Shown piece after piece: positions 47,466 to 57,403 of a stretch of DNA of 64,000 bases (position 1 is the first letter of the stretch; each line of letters opens with the position of its first letter). The DNA comes from Aquabacter cavernae (GTDB taxonomy: Bacteria; Pseudomonadota; Alphaproteobacteria; Rhizobiales; Xanthobacteraceae). The position numbers and the translations under genes were made by a program. The stretch spans positions 434,001 to 498,000 of the forward strand of contig NZ_RWKV01000017.1 of assembly GCF_003993795.1 (NCBI RefSeq), in the 5' to 3' direction. Below the pieces are notes generated by a model. It was not told the origin of the DNA. It saw only the letters and a list, made by a program, of their open reading frames with translations, and made no database searches.

Positions 47466-50400
47466 TCAGAACCGCACGGACATGCGGATGCTGCCTTCCT
47501 GGCTCAGGAAATTGTCCCCGATCTGCGCCTTGTACTCGCCGCGCAGTTCGTACTTGTCCATGGCGAAGAATTGCAGGCCCGCACCCAGGTCGAGCAGGAA
47601 TTCCGGCACCGTGGAGACGGACTCGAAGTCCAGCTCCATGCCCTGGCCATCACCGAAGCTGACGCTCTGGGTCATGTCGCGCTCGGCATAATAGGTCATG
47701 CCGATGCTGGCGAAGGGGCGCAGCCAGCCGGTGGTGCCCAGATCCACGCGGGTGCCGATCTCCAGCATGGGCGAGACCGCGAAGGTCCAGTCGCTCACGC
47801 TCGCCGCGCTGAGCGTCGCTCCCTCGCCCGAGAGGGCATAGCCCGGAACGTGGGTGTAGATGGCGTCCAGGTCCAGATAGGGCCGCAGATACCAGGTGCC
47901 GAACCCGAACTCATAGGCCACGCGCCCGCGCACGGCCCCGGTCCACACGTCGGAATCGGTCTGCGCGATCCAGGTGTCCGCGCCGATGTCGAACACGCGG
48001 TTCAACTCATACCGCCCATATCCGGCATGCGCCGCGACCGAGAAGTACCACGGCCCGGCCTGATGCTTCACCGCGACGGAGACGTCCCCGGCATTGCCGT
48101 TGGAGCGCGTGAACCCGTCGCTGCTCTGGCCCCAGGTCATGCCATAGCCGGCGGTGGCCCCGAGGAACCAATCCGGCGCCACTTCCCACTGGCCGCCCAT
48201 GCGATAGCTGACGCCGTCCTGGGAGAAGCCCATGCTCGTGCTGGATTCCGTCTGGGTCGTGCGCGAGCCCGTGATGCGGCTCCAGATGCACTCGGTTTCG
48301 CCCAGCGTCACCCCTTCATCGATGAAGATGGGGCAGCTCTGCGCCGCAGAGAGCGACCCGCGCGCACCCACGGTCTGCAGGACCGCCGGCTGCTGCTGGC
48401 CCTCCGCCGACAGCGAGCCCAGGGCCGCCTGATAGTCCTGCTGGGACGAGATGCCCGCGAACGAACCGAACAGCGCGGCGACCACGGGGTCGTCCACCCG
48501 CGTGTCCCAGGCCTTCTGCAGGGAGGTGATGAGCGAGCGATCGGTGGTCGAGAGGTTCAGGCCGGCCGCGCCGCGCCCGAAATCGGCCACCGGCTGGATC
48601 GCGACGCCCACGGACCAGTCGCTGATCAGCCACCGGATGGGGCTCGCCGGGTTATAGGCCACCGTCGCGGCACGATCCACGACGACGTTCGGCGCGGCGA
48701 TGATCACATAGCCATTGTTGGTGATCGCCGTGGCATTGGGCCTGTAGGTGACGCCGTCGATGCGCACGGTGCCGTCCGACCGCAGCAGGTCGGCCTTCTG
48801 CACGCCCCGTTGCCCGATATCCTGAATGTCCACCACCATGGTCCCGCCAAGCCGCGTCTCGCCGCCCTTGACCTGGAGCGTGCCAAGTGTGTCGATCCCA
48901 CCGATGGAAAGCGTGCCCTTATTGGTGAACACGCTCGTCTCCTGGACGATGTTCCGCATGGGCCCGTAGGCGCTGCTGGTGCCCTTCGCGAACAGCGTGA
49001 GCGTACCCGTCCCGGCCTTGCTCTGATAGATGCCGGTTTCCTCGTTGGTGAACTCGTTCTTGGACTGCGCGCCGCCCAGATTGATGTCGCCCACCAGCAG
49101 GCCGTCATTGACGAGCCGGTCATTGCCGAACGCGGTCACCACCGCCTTGCCGGATTCAGCGCCCACCACGGCACCGCGCAGGAAGTGGATATTGCTGTCG
49201 CCGCCGTCGATGCGCACCGCCGCGCCCTCTCCCGAGCCGCCCCACAACACCCCGCTATGGGTGACATAGGTCTTCCCGCTCCACGGCGTCGCCACACGGG
49301 AGGGCGAATTGTAGGGATCCGTCAGGCCGGGAACATAGGCACTGGAACTGGGCAGGTGGAACAGGGACAGGATGGACCCGTCCGTGTTCTGCCGCCCATT
49401 CTGGACGAAGATGCCGTAGGAATCCGCGCCGGTGGCAACGATCCGGCCCTCGATCTCGATGAGGATCGTGCCGCTGGGCGTCACGCTCTCATAGGCCCGC
49501 GTCCCCCAGCTCGAAGGCCGGTAAGTGGAGGAATCCGGCCCCTTGGCGAGCGGGATGGAGGCGCCCAGAGAATAGCCGCCGCCACCCGACAGGCTCTGCG
49601 CCACGATACCGTGGGAGCGTGCGCCGGTGGTCTGGATCGACAGGTGCCCGAAATCCCTCGTCTTCACCGTGATGTCGCCGCCCGTCCCGAGGCTGGCGGC
49701 CACATTCCGGTAGGTGTTGCGCATCGAAGAGGTCTCGTCGTTCACGCCATAGACATGCAACTTTCCAGAGCCGAGACCGCCGCCACCGCCGATGGATTGC
49801 AGCAGGAGCGCGGGGGCATCGGTGCCGGCCGTCTGGATCTTCGCGTCATGCTGGAAGTTCACGTTGATGGCGCCGCCATTCCCGCTCACATTCAGGCTTG
49901 GCCCGCCATTGCCGTAATAGCCCATGGCGCCGCCGAGAATGGTGGAGCTTCCCGTGCCGCCATAGCCGCTGAACCCGCCGCCGCCGCCGATGGACTGCAC
50001 GAGCACGCCGACCGCGCCCGCGCCGTACGTGGTGACGCTGGCATTCCGGCCGAAATGCACCTCGCTTCTCCCGCCATTGCCGCGCAATTCTTCGCGCACC
50101 ACGGTGGTGGTGCCGTTACTGACCGTCGGGCGCGTCAGCGTGCCCCCCAGCCGGGAGGTGATGACCCCGTCGGGATTGCTGCCGCCGAACCCGCCGCCGC
50201 CGCCGATGGACTGGATGATCACGCCCGCAGCACCCGCACCAAGGGTGGTGACGGAGGCATTTTCGGCGAGCGCGACACTCACCGTCCCCCCGCTGCCCTG
50301 CACGCTGCCGTTCCCACCGAGCTTCAGCATGGTGTTGGTGGTTGTCCCGGTATTGGCGATGGCGCCGAGGCCGCCACCGCCGCCGATGCTCTGGGCGAGG

Positions 50401-53400
50401 ATGCCCACGGCGCCGGCACCCTCCGTAGAGACGGAGCCCGAATTCTTTAGAGTGACCGAGCCGCCGTCGCCGACAACGGTATTCTCCGCCTTGCCCACCG
50501 CGCCGAGGCTGGCCGTCACGGACACGACGGGCACCGTGTCGGGATTCTTGGTCCCCGCCGTCAGCAGGTTGGAAATGCCGAGTTGCTCGAGCAGGTAGGT
50601 GAGATCGAGCAGGGCATCCTTGTCGTCCTGCGTGGCGGCGATGGCATCGATCGTATAGGGGTTCTCGCGGTTCAGGATATAGGCGCCGCCGCCGAGCCCG
50701 ATGCTCTGGGCGACCATGCCGTGGGCATCCTTGCCATGGGTGTTCAGCTCGCCGCTATTCTCCGCCCGCACGATGTACCCGACAGACCTGCCGGAGGCCG
50801 AACGGCTGGGGGTGCCGCCCAACACGGTGGTCAGCGAGACGTTTCCGGCCGAGGCATTGGCCGCCGCGATGCCGACGCCGCCGCCGCCGCCCACGCTCTG
50901 GGCGAACAAGCCGAACGCAGCGCCGCCCCAGGTCTCCACCCGGCCGCGATTTTCCGCGAACGCATCGCCGCCCTTGCCTCCGCCGGCATCGCCCTTGGCA
51001 CCCACGTCCATCTTCAGGTTCAGTATGTCCGGGCTGATGGTCACGGCCCCGCCGCCGGTTCCCCCACCCCCGCCGATGGACTGGGCGAGCACGCCGTGCG
51101 CCACGTTTCCATAGGTCAGCAGGGTGCCCGCATTGAACACCGTGACGGTGTTGCCGGAGCCGCCGCTCCCGCCGCTGCCGCCGATCTTCACGTCCACCGT
51201 CGCCGAGGCAGGAACCGAGCCCGGCTTGACGTTGAAGCTGTCCTTCAGAAGCGCCTTGATCCTGGAATTGAACTCGCTGGTGACGTAGCTGAGCCCCCCG
51301 ACGGCGGTTCCCTGGAGATAGGCCTCGGCGATGGCCGCAGCGGTGCCGGAGCCGCTCTTGGTCCCGGTCTCGATGGCCGCCTTGAGGCCCTTCAAGGCGT
51401 GCTTGGCATAGCCGACGCCCTTCTGGGTGTTGCCCTCCTTCTTGAAGAGGTCCACCTCGTTGGCGAACTGCCCCGCCAGGACCTTGTTGGCCGTGAAGAT
51501 CGCGTCGGTCGCCTTGAAGATGTAGTCGCTGACTGTGGGCGCGACGGTCGCCTTCGCCCCCTTGGTGCTGCTGGCCGAGCCGCCCGTGCCGCCGCCGCCG
51601 CCGATGCTCTGGGCATGGATGGCGACCGAGCCGTCGCCCTGGGTGACGATCACGCCGCGGCTTTCGTTGCGGACATTCACCGTGCTGCCCGCACCGCCCG
51701 CGCCGCCGGAACCGCCCAGGGACACCTGGACGTTGAGATCGCCGCTGGAGCCGCCCAGATAGCCGCCCGCATTGCCGCCGCCCCCGCCGATGGACTGGGC
51801 CAGGATGCCGCGCGATCCGGTGCCGGTGGTCTGGATGACACCCGAATTGGTGAGTTCAACGGCCGCGCCGCTGCCCCCGCCCTTGCTGCTGCCGCCGATG
51901 GTCGCCTTGACCGAATAGATTTCCGCGGTGGGCAGCACGCTGTTCAGATAGGAGAACGACTTATCCACCGAGACCCCTTTGGAGGTGGTGGCGGACGCCA
52001 TTCCCCCCTCGCCGCCGCCCCCGCCCAGGCTCACGGCCTGGAGCGCGGTGGCGAACTGGCCGGTGGTGTAGATCTGGCCGCTATTGATGGCGCTGGCGGT
52101 CCCGCCATCGCCGCCCGCCTCGCCCGTGCCCCCCAAGGCCACCGTGATGGAAACGTTCTGGTAGACGCCCAGCATGTCGGCCACCGAGGTGGCCACGCCC
52201 CCGTCTCCGCCGCCGCCGCCCACGCTCATGGACCGGATGCCCAGCGCCAGGTCGCCATGGGTGGCGACGCTGCCGCTGTTCGTCACGCTCACCGTGTCAG
52301 CACTCCCGCCCTTGCCGCCCGAGCCGCCCACGGCAAAGCTCACGGCCACCGCCGGGACGGTCTTGGGCGGGGTCGCGGCGATGGCATAGGCCGAAGCGTC
52401 GCCGCCCTTGCCGCCGCCGCCGCCGATGCTGGTGGCCTCGATGCCGATGGCCGAGCGGCCCTCGGTGACGATGGCGCCCGCGCTATCCACCCGCACCGCG
52501 CTGCCGTTTCCGCCATCGCCGCCCGACCCGCCGATGGCGAAGGCGATGGCGAGGCCGCCGCCCGTGGTGGTCTTGGCCGTGCCGCCCGCCCCGCCGCCGC
52601 CGCCGATGCTCTGGGCGATGAGGGCGCTGGCGGACTTGCCGAAGGTGGTGATGGAGGGCGTGTCGGACGTTTCGTCCGCACTGAGGATCACGAGGACATC
52701 GCCGCCGTTTCCGCCGCCGCCGCCATCGCCGCCCGCCGCCGTGCCCAATTGCCAGCCGATCGTATTGCTGGAATTGCCGCCCTTGCCGCCGCCACCGCCC
52801 ACGCTCTGGGCGAGCAGGCCGAAGGCACCGGCCCCGTAGGTGACGATGTCGCCGGACTGGCTGATGCTCACGGCCTTGCCGTCGCCGCCCGCGCCGCCGC
52901 GGCCGCCCTTGTCGGCGAAGATGACGCCCGAACTGCCGCCGCCCTTGCCGGCGGACGCGGCCGTACCGGGCTTGACGGCGCTGGTCTGGAAGGCATTGAC
53001 GGCGCTGCCGCCGCCCAGGCTCTGCGCCAGAAGGCCGATGGAGCCGATTCCGTGCGTCTCGATGCTGCCGTTGTGATCGACGAAGACGGAGCCACCATTC
53101 CCGGCATTGCCGCCGCTGCCGCCATCCCGCCGATAGCCGAGCGCGCCGTCGCCGCCCGCACCGCCGATGGAATAGGCGGCAAGGCCGAAGGAATAGTCCT
53201 GCTGGGTCACGATGGTGCCGTTCTGCACGGCCTCCACCGACCCCGCATTGCCGCCATTGCCGCCGCGCCCGCCGCCGGTCGCGCCCACCGTGGCGCTGTC
53301 GTCGCTGGCGCCGAACAGCTGCGTGCCGCCGCGCCCGCCTACGGACTGGAGGAGCACGCCCGCCGAATTCGCGCCGTCCGTGGTGATCGTGCCTTCATTG

Positions 53401-54302
53401 AAGAAGGACACCGGACCCGCCGCACCGGCACCCGGCAGGATGCGCCGCACGGTGGCGCCGTCGATGCCCGCGCCGCCGATGGATTCCACGATGACCGCAG
53501 GCGCGGTGGCACCGGCCGTGGAAACGCGGGTGTCCTCGCCCCGGATCGAAACACTCACTTCGCCCGCAGTGGCGCCGGGGAAGAGGTGTGCATAGGCCGC
53601 ATCCACGCCGGTCTGGAGATAGGAGCCGGTCCCCATCCGGTAGTCGCCCATATCGCGATATTTCTCGTTCCGCCCGGTCTGGCCGGCGGTGGAGCGCGCC
53701 CAGATGGCGGAGAAATTCGCGCCCTCGGTAGAGTACGCACCCGTGGCGGACAGCGTCACCTTGCCCGCGCTGCCGCCCGTGCCGATCTCGCCGAGATAGC
53801 CCACGCGACCGTCACCACCGATGGAATAGATCGACAACAGCGCCGTGCCGGTGGTCTGCGCGCCCTTGCCGGAGACGGTGCCCGCGAGGGTGGCGTCCAC
53901 ATCGCCCGCGCTGCCGCCCTTCTGGCCCGGCAGGTAATATTCCCGGCCGCCCATGCTGAAATGGTAGGAGCCCCCCATGGCGCCGATCCCGCCCCGTGCG
54001 CCGATATCCACCGCCATGGAGGTCGCGGAGGTGGTCGCCATGCCTTGGTCGGTGACTGAGACACCCGGCGCATCCTCGCCGGGCGTCGGGTTGACCGCGG
54101 TGCGTGAGCGATCCGCATTGGTGACCCAATGCCAAGCCTCTCCGTCCTTGCCCGCATGGACCTGATCGATGATCTTTTCGCCCGCCTGCGCTCCATTGGC
54201 CAGCAGGGCAGACCCGCTCAGGAGCGCCGCCGTGCAGACCCCGTTCAGAAAGCGATTTCCGCGCCCGGTGAAAGAAAAGTATTTTTGAGTATATTTCTCC
54301 AC
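47466..54302 (-). CDS. Giant autotransporter (type V secretion), Gly-rich repeat passenger
   Basis: 2278 residues from GTG 54302. A long signal region (about residues 1-41, ending LLANGAQAG) precedes a passenger made of roughly twenty repeats built around S(I/V/L)GGGGG with intervening (G)GxGG and N-S-G-x-I-x-T-x-G-x units, the pattern of a beta-helix. The last ~290 residues form the outer-membrane barrel (from about FSQDGVSYRMGG to the terminal RMSVRF, ending in Phe). Only two Cys, both just before the barrel. It is probably a surface adhesin. The kinase/OmpR-type pair immediately upstream on the same strand may control it, and a tandem repeat in its upstream gap is a candidate binding site. 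Confidence 0.92.
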   Translation of the reverse strand: MEKYTQKYFSFTGRGNRFLNGVCTAALLSGSALLANGAQAGEKIIDQVHAGKDGEAWHWVTNADRSRTAVNPTPGEDAPGVSVTDQGMATTSATSMAVDIGARGGIGAMGGSYHFSMGGREYYLPGQKGGSAGDVDATLAGTVSGKGAQTTGTALLSIYSIGGDGRVGYLGEIGTGGSAGKVTLSATGAYSTEGANFSAIWARSTAGQTGRNEKYRDMGDYRMGTGSYLQTGVDAAYAHLFPGATAGEVSVSIRGEDTRVSTAGATAPAVIVESIGGAGIDGATVRRILPGAGAAGPVSFFNEGTITTDGANSAGVLLQSVGGRGGTQLFGASDDSATVGATGGGRGGNGGNAGSVEAVQNGTIVTQQDYSFGLAAYSIGGAGGDGALGYRRDGGSGGNAGNGGSVFVDHNGSIETHGIGSIGLLAQSLGGGSAVNAFQTSAVKPGTAASAGKGGGSSGVIFADKGGRGGAGGDGKAVSISQSGDIVTYGAGAFGLLAQSVGGGGGKGGNSSNTIGWQLGTAAGGDGGGGGNGGDVLVILSADETSDTPSITTFGKSASALIAQSIGGGGGAGGTAKTTTGGGLAIAFAIGGSGGDGGNGSAVRVDSAGAIVTEGRSAIGIEATSIGGGGGKGGDASAYAIAATPPKTVPAVAVSFAVGGSGGKGGSADTVSVTNSGSVATHGDLALGIRSMSVGGGGGDGGVATSVADMLGVYQNVSITVALGGTGEAGGDGGTASAINSGQIYTTGQFATALQAVSLGGGGGEGGMASATTSKGVSVDKSFSYLNSVLPTAEIYSVKATIGGSSKGGGSGAAVELTNSGVIQTTGTGSRGILAQSIGGGGGNAGGYLGGSSGDLNVQVSLGGSGGAGGAGSTVNVRNESRGVIVTQGDGSVAIHAQSIGGGGGTGGSASSTKGAKATVAPTVSDYIFKATDAIFTANKVLAGQFANEVDLFKKEGNTQKGVGYAKHALKGLKAAIETGTKSGSGTAAAIAEAYLQGTAVGGLSYVTSEFNSRIKALLKDSFNVKPGSVPASATVDVKIGGSGGSGGSGNTVTVFNAGTLLTYGNVAHGVLAQSIGGGGGTGGGAVTISPDILNLKMDVGAKGDAGGGKGGDAFAENRGRVETWGGAAFGLFAQSVGGGGGVGIAAANASAGNVSLTTVLGGTPSRSASGRSVGYIVRAENSGELNTHGKDAHGMVAQSIGLGGGAYILNRENPYTIDAIAATQDDKDALLDLTYLLEQLGISNLLTAGTKNPDTVPVVSVTASLGAVGKAENTVVGDGGSVTLKNSGSVSTEGAGAVGILAQSIGGGGGLGAIANTGTTTNTMLKLGGNGSVQGSGGTVSVALAENASVTTLGAGAAGVIIQSIGGGGGFGGSNPDGVITSRLGGTLTRPTVSNGTTTVVREELRGNGGRSEVHFGRNASVTTYGAGAVGVLVQSIGGGGGFSGYGGTGSSTILGGAMGYYGNGGPSLNVSGNGGAINVNFQHDAKIQTAGTDAPALLLQSIGGGGGLGSGKLHVYGVNDETSSMRNTYRNVAASLGTGGDITVKTRDFGHLSIQTTGARSHGIVAQSLSGGGGYSLGASIPLAKGPDSSTYRPSSWGTRAYESVTPSGTILIEIEGRIVATGADSYGIFVQNGRQNTDGSILSLFHLPSSSAYVPGLTDPYNSPSRVATPWSGKTYVTHSGVLWGGSGEGAAVRIDGGDSNIHFLRGAVVGAESGKAVVTAFGNDRLVNDGLLVGDINLGGAQSKNEFTNEETGIYQSKAGTGTLTLFAKGTSSAYGPMRNIVQETSVFTNKGTLSIGGIDTLGTLQVKGGETRLGGTMVVDIQDIGQRGVQKADLLRSDGTVRIDGVTYRPNATAITNNGYVIIAAPNVVVDRAATVAYNPASPIRWLISDWSVGVAIQPVADFGRGAAGLNLSTTDRSLITSLQKAWDTRVDDPVVAALFGSFAGISSQQDYQAALGSLSAEGQQQPAVLQTVGARGSLSAAQSCPIFIDEGVTLGETECIWSRITGSRTTQTESSTSMGFSQDGVSYRMGGQWEVAPDWFLGATAGYGMTWGQSSDGFTRSNGNAGDVSVAVKHQAGPWYFSVAAHAGYGRYELNRVFDIGADTWIAQTDSDVWTGAVRGRVAYEFGFGTWYLRPYLDLDAIYTHVPGYALSGEGATLSAASVSDWTFAVSPMLEIGTRVDLGTTGWLRPFASIGMTYYAERDMTQSVSFGDGQGMELDFESVSTVPEFLLDLGAGLQFFAMDKYELRGEYKAQIGDNFLSQEGSIRMSVRF

Positions 54303-54467
54303 CGAATTCTTCCTTACAATTCTTTCAGAGGCAAATTTTGTTTATGAATGTTTCTACCTAAAACTTTTCTGGCAACATAACGCAACGGAATCAAGACAAC
54401 ACGCATTCACGAACGCTTCAAATGAGAGGCGCGGCGGAGTTTTTCGCGAACGGAACGGTAGCCAAGG

Positions 54468-54495
54468 AAAGCCGGTATCTAAAAGCCGGCATCTA
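54468..54495. promoter_or_regulatory. Tandem 14-bp direct repeat upstream of the autotransporter
   Basis: AAAGCCGGTATCTA (54468-54481) is followed at once by AAAGCCGGCATCTA (54482-54495), 13 of 14 identical. It lies in the 263-bp gap between the response-regulator stop and the autotransporter start, 166 bp upstream of that start. Direct repeats are the usual target of OmpR-family regulators. AT-rich DNA at 54303-54400 nearer the gene likely holds the promoter. Confidence 0.5.
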
Positions 54496-54565
54496 TAAGC
54501 AGCGCGCGCTGCATGCATGCCACGCCCAGCTCCGCACGATTCGCGGCTCCACGGACGCGCGGATC

Positions 54566-55264
54566 TCAGTCCGTGAGAATTTCGATGCCCTCGTCGAAGA
54601 CATAGCCGACGCCGCGCACGGAAAAGACCGGCAGCTTGCAGCCGCACTCGCTCTCCACTCGCTTGCGCAGGCGGAAGACCAGGACATCGAGGCTCCGCCC
54701 CCCATTGGCAGGATCCCGGTGCTCGTTGTCATGCAGCAGTTCGGACCTCGGCACCGGCTTGCCCGGCCGCGCGGCAAGGCGCGCAATGAGCAGGTACTCG
54801 GCGCTTGAGAGGCGGAGCCTCGCACCCGCCGGGCTCACCAGGGCCCACTGGGCGGAATTGAGAGCCCACCCATCCCGCCGGGCTGGGCCCGTCCCCTCGC
54901 CCTGGAGGCGGCGGTGGAGATTGCGGATGATGAGATCCAGCTCCGCCGGATCGAGCGGCTTGGTCAGATAATGGTCCACGCCGATGGACAAGCCCCGGAA
55001 GCGGTCCTCGCGTCCCGTCCGGCCCGTGAGCACCACGATGCCGATGGAGGCACGCTCGCGCATGGTGAAGGCCGCCGAAAATCCGTCCGGCCCCGGCAGG
55101 TTCAGATCCAGCACAACGATGTGCGGAGGATGTGCCTCCAGTTCCCGGGCCAGTTCCGGGACGCTGGCAACGGCGCGCACCGCATGCCCGGAATTGGTGA
55201 GGAAACTCTCCAGCCCGACGCGGAAATCGATGTCGTCTTCAACCAGCAGAACACGAATCGACAT
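54566..55264 (-). CDS. OmpR-family response regulator
   Basis: 232 residues. Receiver with acidic pair in VLLVEDDID (Asp10, Asp11), phospho-Asp53 (VVLDLNLPG), Thr in VLTGRTG, Lys in HYLTKPLD. C-terminal winged helix with the typical ending LDVLVFRLRKRVESECGCKLPVFSVRGVGYVFD. The gene is 36 bp downstream of the sensor kinase, same strand, so they are cognate. The autotransporter follows 263 bp later. Confidence 0.94.
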   Translation of the reverse strand: MSIRVLLVEDDIDFRVGLESFLTNSGHAVRAVASVPELARELEAHPPHIVVLDLNLPGPDGFSAAFTMRERASIGIVVLTGRTGREDRFRGLSIGVDHYLTKPLDPAELDLIIRNLHRRLQGEGTGPARRDGWALNSAQWALVSPAGARLRLSSAEYLLIARLAARPGKPVPRSELLHDNEHRDPANGGRSLDVLVFRLRKRVESECGCKLPVFSVRGVGYVFDEGIEILTD

Positions 55265-55300
55265 GGCCGGGTATCCGATGATCCATCGAGCGCCGAGGCG

Positions 55301-57403
55301 TCAGTTTGCACCCGAGGGATATAATTCACCCCCGGCGGCGTAGGGAAGCCAGATTGTGAATGTATTCCCTACACCGGCCTTGCTTTCAACCCGCACCTCT
55401 CCCCCATGGGCAGAGGCGACCCTCTGGACGATACTGAGGCCGATGCCTAGACCCGTTTGCGACCCCACGCTTTCCCCACGATAATACCTTTCGAAAACGA
55501 ATGGCAGATCTGCCTCCGGGATCGCCGGGCCGCAATCGGCGACCGTGATGGAGAGGCCGCCGGAGCTTGCGGACACGCCCATGTGGATCGCGCCCTCGCT
55601 GTATTTCACGGCATTGGTCAGCAGGTTCTCCACCGCCGCGCGCAGCAGGGTGTCGTCCACGTCCAGCAGGGTGTCGGTTGGATCGTCCGAAGCCGGGGAC
55701 ACCTGGATGTCGCGCTCCCCCTGGAAGCCGCAGTCCTGGACCACCTCCACCACCAAAGCGGAAATGTCCGTGGGCACGCAGCGCAGCTGCATCACCCTCT
55801 TGTCCAGCACCTCCTCGGTGAGGAAGGCATTGATGAGGTGCGACATGCGCGCCGCCGTGCGGGCGATCTTGCGCGCCTCGCGCCGGACCATCTCCTCCAG
55901 CCCGGCCACCTTCGGCTCCACGATGGCGATGGCCACCTGGATGGCCGCCAGAGGGGTCCGGAACTCATGGCTCACCATGGTCAGGAAGTGGCGTTGCTCG
56001 CGCAGCGCAACGCGCAGCGCGCCCTCCGCCGAGCGGCGGGCCTCCACCTCCCCTTCCAGCGCCAGCGTCCTTTGGGCCACCGCCTCCTCCAACTCGCGCT
56101 CCTTGCGCTGTGACGCCCGCAGCACTTCCGCCTGAAGGTCGCGCCGCTCGCGGGCTCCCGCCCGCACCGAAGTGGCGAGGCCCACCAGAATGGCCACCAT
56201 GTTGAAGATGCTGGCGATCTGGTAGCCGCTGACGCCGATGCCGCTGGCGGGCAACACGCCCAGCACCATGAGGGTGAACCAGACGCCGGACAGGGCATAG
56301 GTGGTGAAGCCGAAGAAATACCACCATGCCGCCGGCTCACCCCGCCTCACCCGCATGGCCGCCAGCCAGGGCAGCATGACGCAAAGGATCAGCAGGTTGA
56401 TGTGCAGATAGGGCGAGATGGAGCCGTAATAGCCGAAGGCGGATGCGATCACGTAAAGGCCGGACAACAGCCCGGTGGCCGTGACCACCCGGCCGAGAAC
56501 GGGATGCTCCCCCTCGGCGCAGAAGATGGCGCGCACCACGAAGGCCGCCGTCATGATGGCGCAGCACCCCCATATGCCCTGCATGCGCAGCACGATGGCC
56601 GGCGAGAGCGGGTGAAGCAGCAGGGTAGCGAACCCCGTATTGCCCAGGATCACCAAGGCGGCACAACCGAGATAGGCTCCGTACCAGATGAAGGGCGGCG
56701 AGCGCAGCCAGACCCCGAAGATCACCGCCCCGAGCGCGGTGAGGCTGGCCGCGCCCACGATGTAGGCCACCAGGAACAGGTTGAAGGTCAACTGGCTGAG
56801 GAACGGCGAGACACGCCACAGGACCGGCGCGGCGGACAGGGAGCGAGACCCTGCCATGCGGATATAGATGTCCTTGCGGTCGCGGTTCTCCAGGTCGATG
56901 CGCACGACGAAGACGTGGGAGAAGAACTCGCGCTCGGACAGGGGGATCAGGCTGCCGGTTTTCTTCCGGGCCATGCGGGGGCTGCCATCCTGGGCGGCAG
57001 TGGGGACATAGACGTCGATATAGTCCGTATAGGGCGCGGACATCTGCATCAGCCACATGCCGCCGCTGTCGTCCCCCGTCTCCACGCTCAGGCGCAGCCA
57101 CCATGCCGCGTTCAGCGAATGGCCCGCATTGAAGGTGCCGGGAATGGGCGTGAAGGCGTCGCGCCGCGCCATCACATCGTCCAGCGTCATGGTTCCGCTG
57201 TCATCGCGCAACACCGAGAGATGCCCGGACGCGGCGGCGGTTTCGTCGCCCGTCGATAGCAGCAGCGGAGTGGCGGCAGCACCCGCGCAGAAAGCCAGGG
57301 ACGCCAGGAGAGCATAAACGCCCAGAAGCGCCCACGCCCGTCGGAAACCTTCAGGAGAGAAAATCGCTGGACGCCGCTTGGAGACAATAAAAAATATCCC
57401 CAT
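55301..57403 (-). CDS. 7TMR-DISM sensor histidine kinase
   Basis: 700 residues. A signal/anchor helix (ALLGVYALLASLAFCAGAAATPLL) leads to an extracytoplasmic 7TMR-DISMED2-type beta domain (about 60-205, with FNAGHSLNAAWWLRLSVE), seven hydrophobic helices (about 210-405), a coiled coil, HisKA with SHEFRTPLA (His about 479), and HATPase (N-box NLLTNAVKYS, DCGPAIPEAD, GLGIGLSIVQRV). DISM sensors usually detect carbohydrate-like or other periplasmic ligands. Forms a two-component system with the adjacent OmpR-type regulator. Confidence 0.92.
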   Translation of the reverse strand: MGIFFIVSKRRPAIFSPEGFRRAWALLGVYALLASLAFCAGAAATPLLLSTGDETAAASGHLSVLRDDSGTMTLDDVMARRDAFTPIPGTFNAGHSLNAAWWLRLSVETGDDSGGMWLMQMSAPYTDYIDVYVPTAAQDGSPRMARKKTGSLIPLSEREFFSHVFVVRIDLENRDRKDIYIRMAGSRSLSAAPVLWRVSPFLSQLTFNLFLVAYIVGAASLTALGAVIFGVWLRSPPFIWYGAYLGCAALVILGNTGFATLLLHPLSPAIVLRMQGIWGCCAIMTAAFVVRAIFCAEGEHPVLGRVVTATGLLSGLYVIASAFGYYGSISPYLHINLLILCVMLPWLAAMRVRRGEPAAWWYFFGFTTYALSGVWFTLMVLGVLPASGIGVSGYQIASIFNMVAILVGLATSVRAGARERRDLQAEVLRASQRKERELEEAVAQRTLALEGEVEARRSAEGALRVALREQRHFLTMVSHEFRTPLAAIQVAIAIVEPKVAGLEEMVRREARKIARTAARMSHLINAFLTEEVLDKRVMQLRCVPTDISALVVEVVQDCGFQGERDIQVSPASDDPTDTLLDVDDTLLRAAVENLLTNAVKYSEGAIHMGVSASSGGLSITVADCGPAIPEADLPFVFERYYRGESVGSQTGLGIGLSIVQRVASAHGGEVRVESKAGVGNTFTIWLPYAAGGELYPSGAN

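Noticed and set aside
48300-53700. CRISPR-like regularly spaced repeats
   Set aside because: The repeated GGCGGCGG words are codons for Gly-rich protein repeats in frame; spacing is irregular and no cas genes exist.
47262-54059. Two very long plus-strand open frames (about 1060 and 1160 residues) opposite the autotransporter
   Set aside because: They are His/Ala/Gly/Arg-rich shadows created by GC-rich codons of the real minus-strand gene; no domain, signal or ribosome site.
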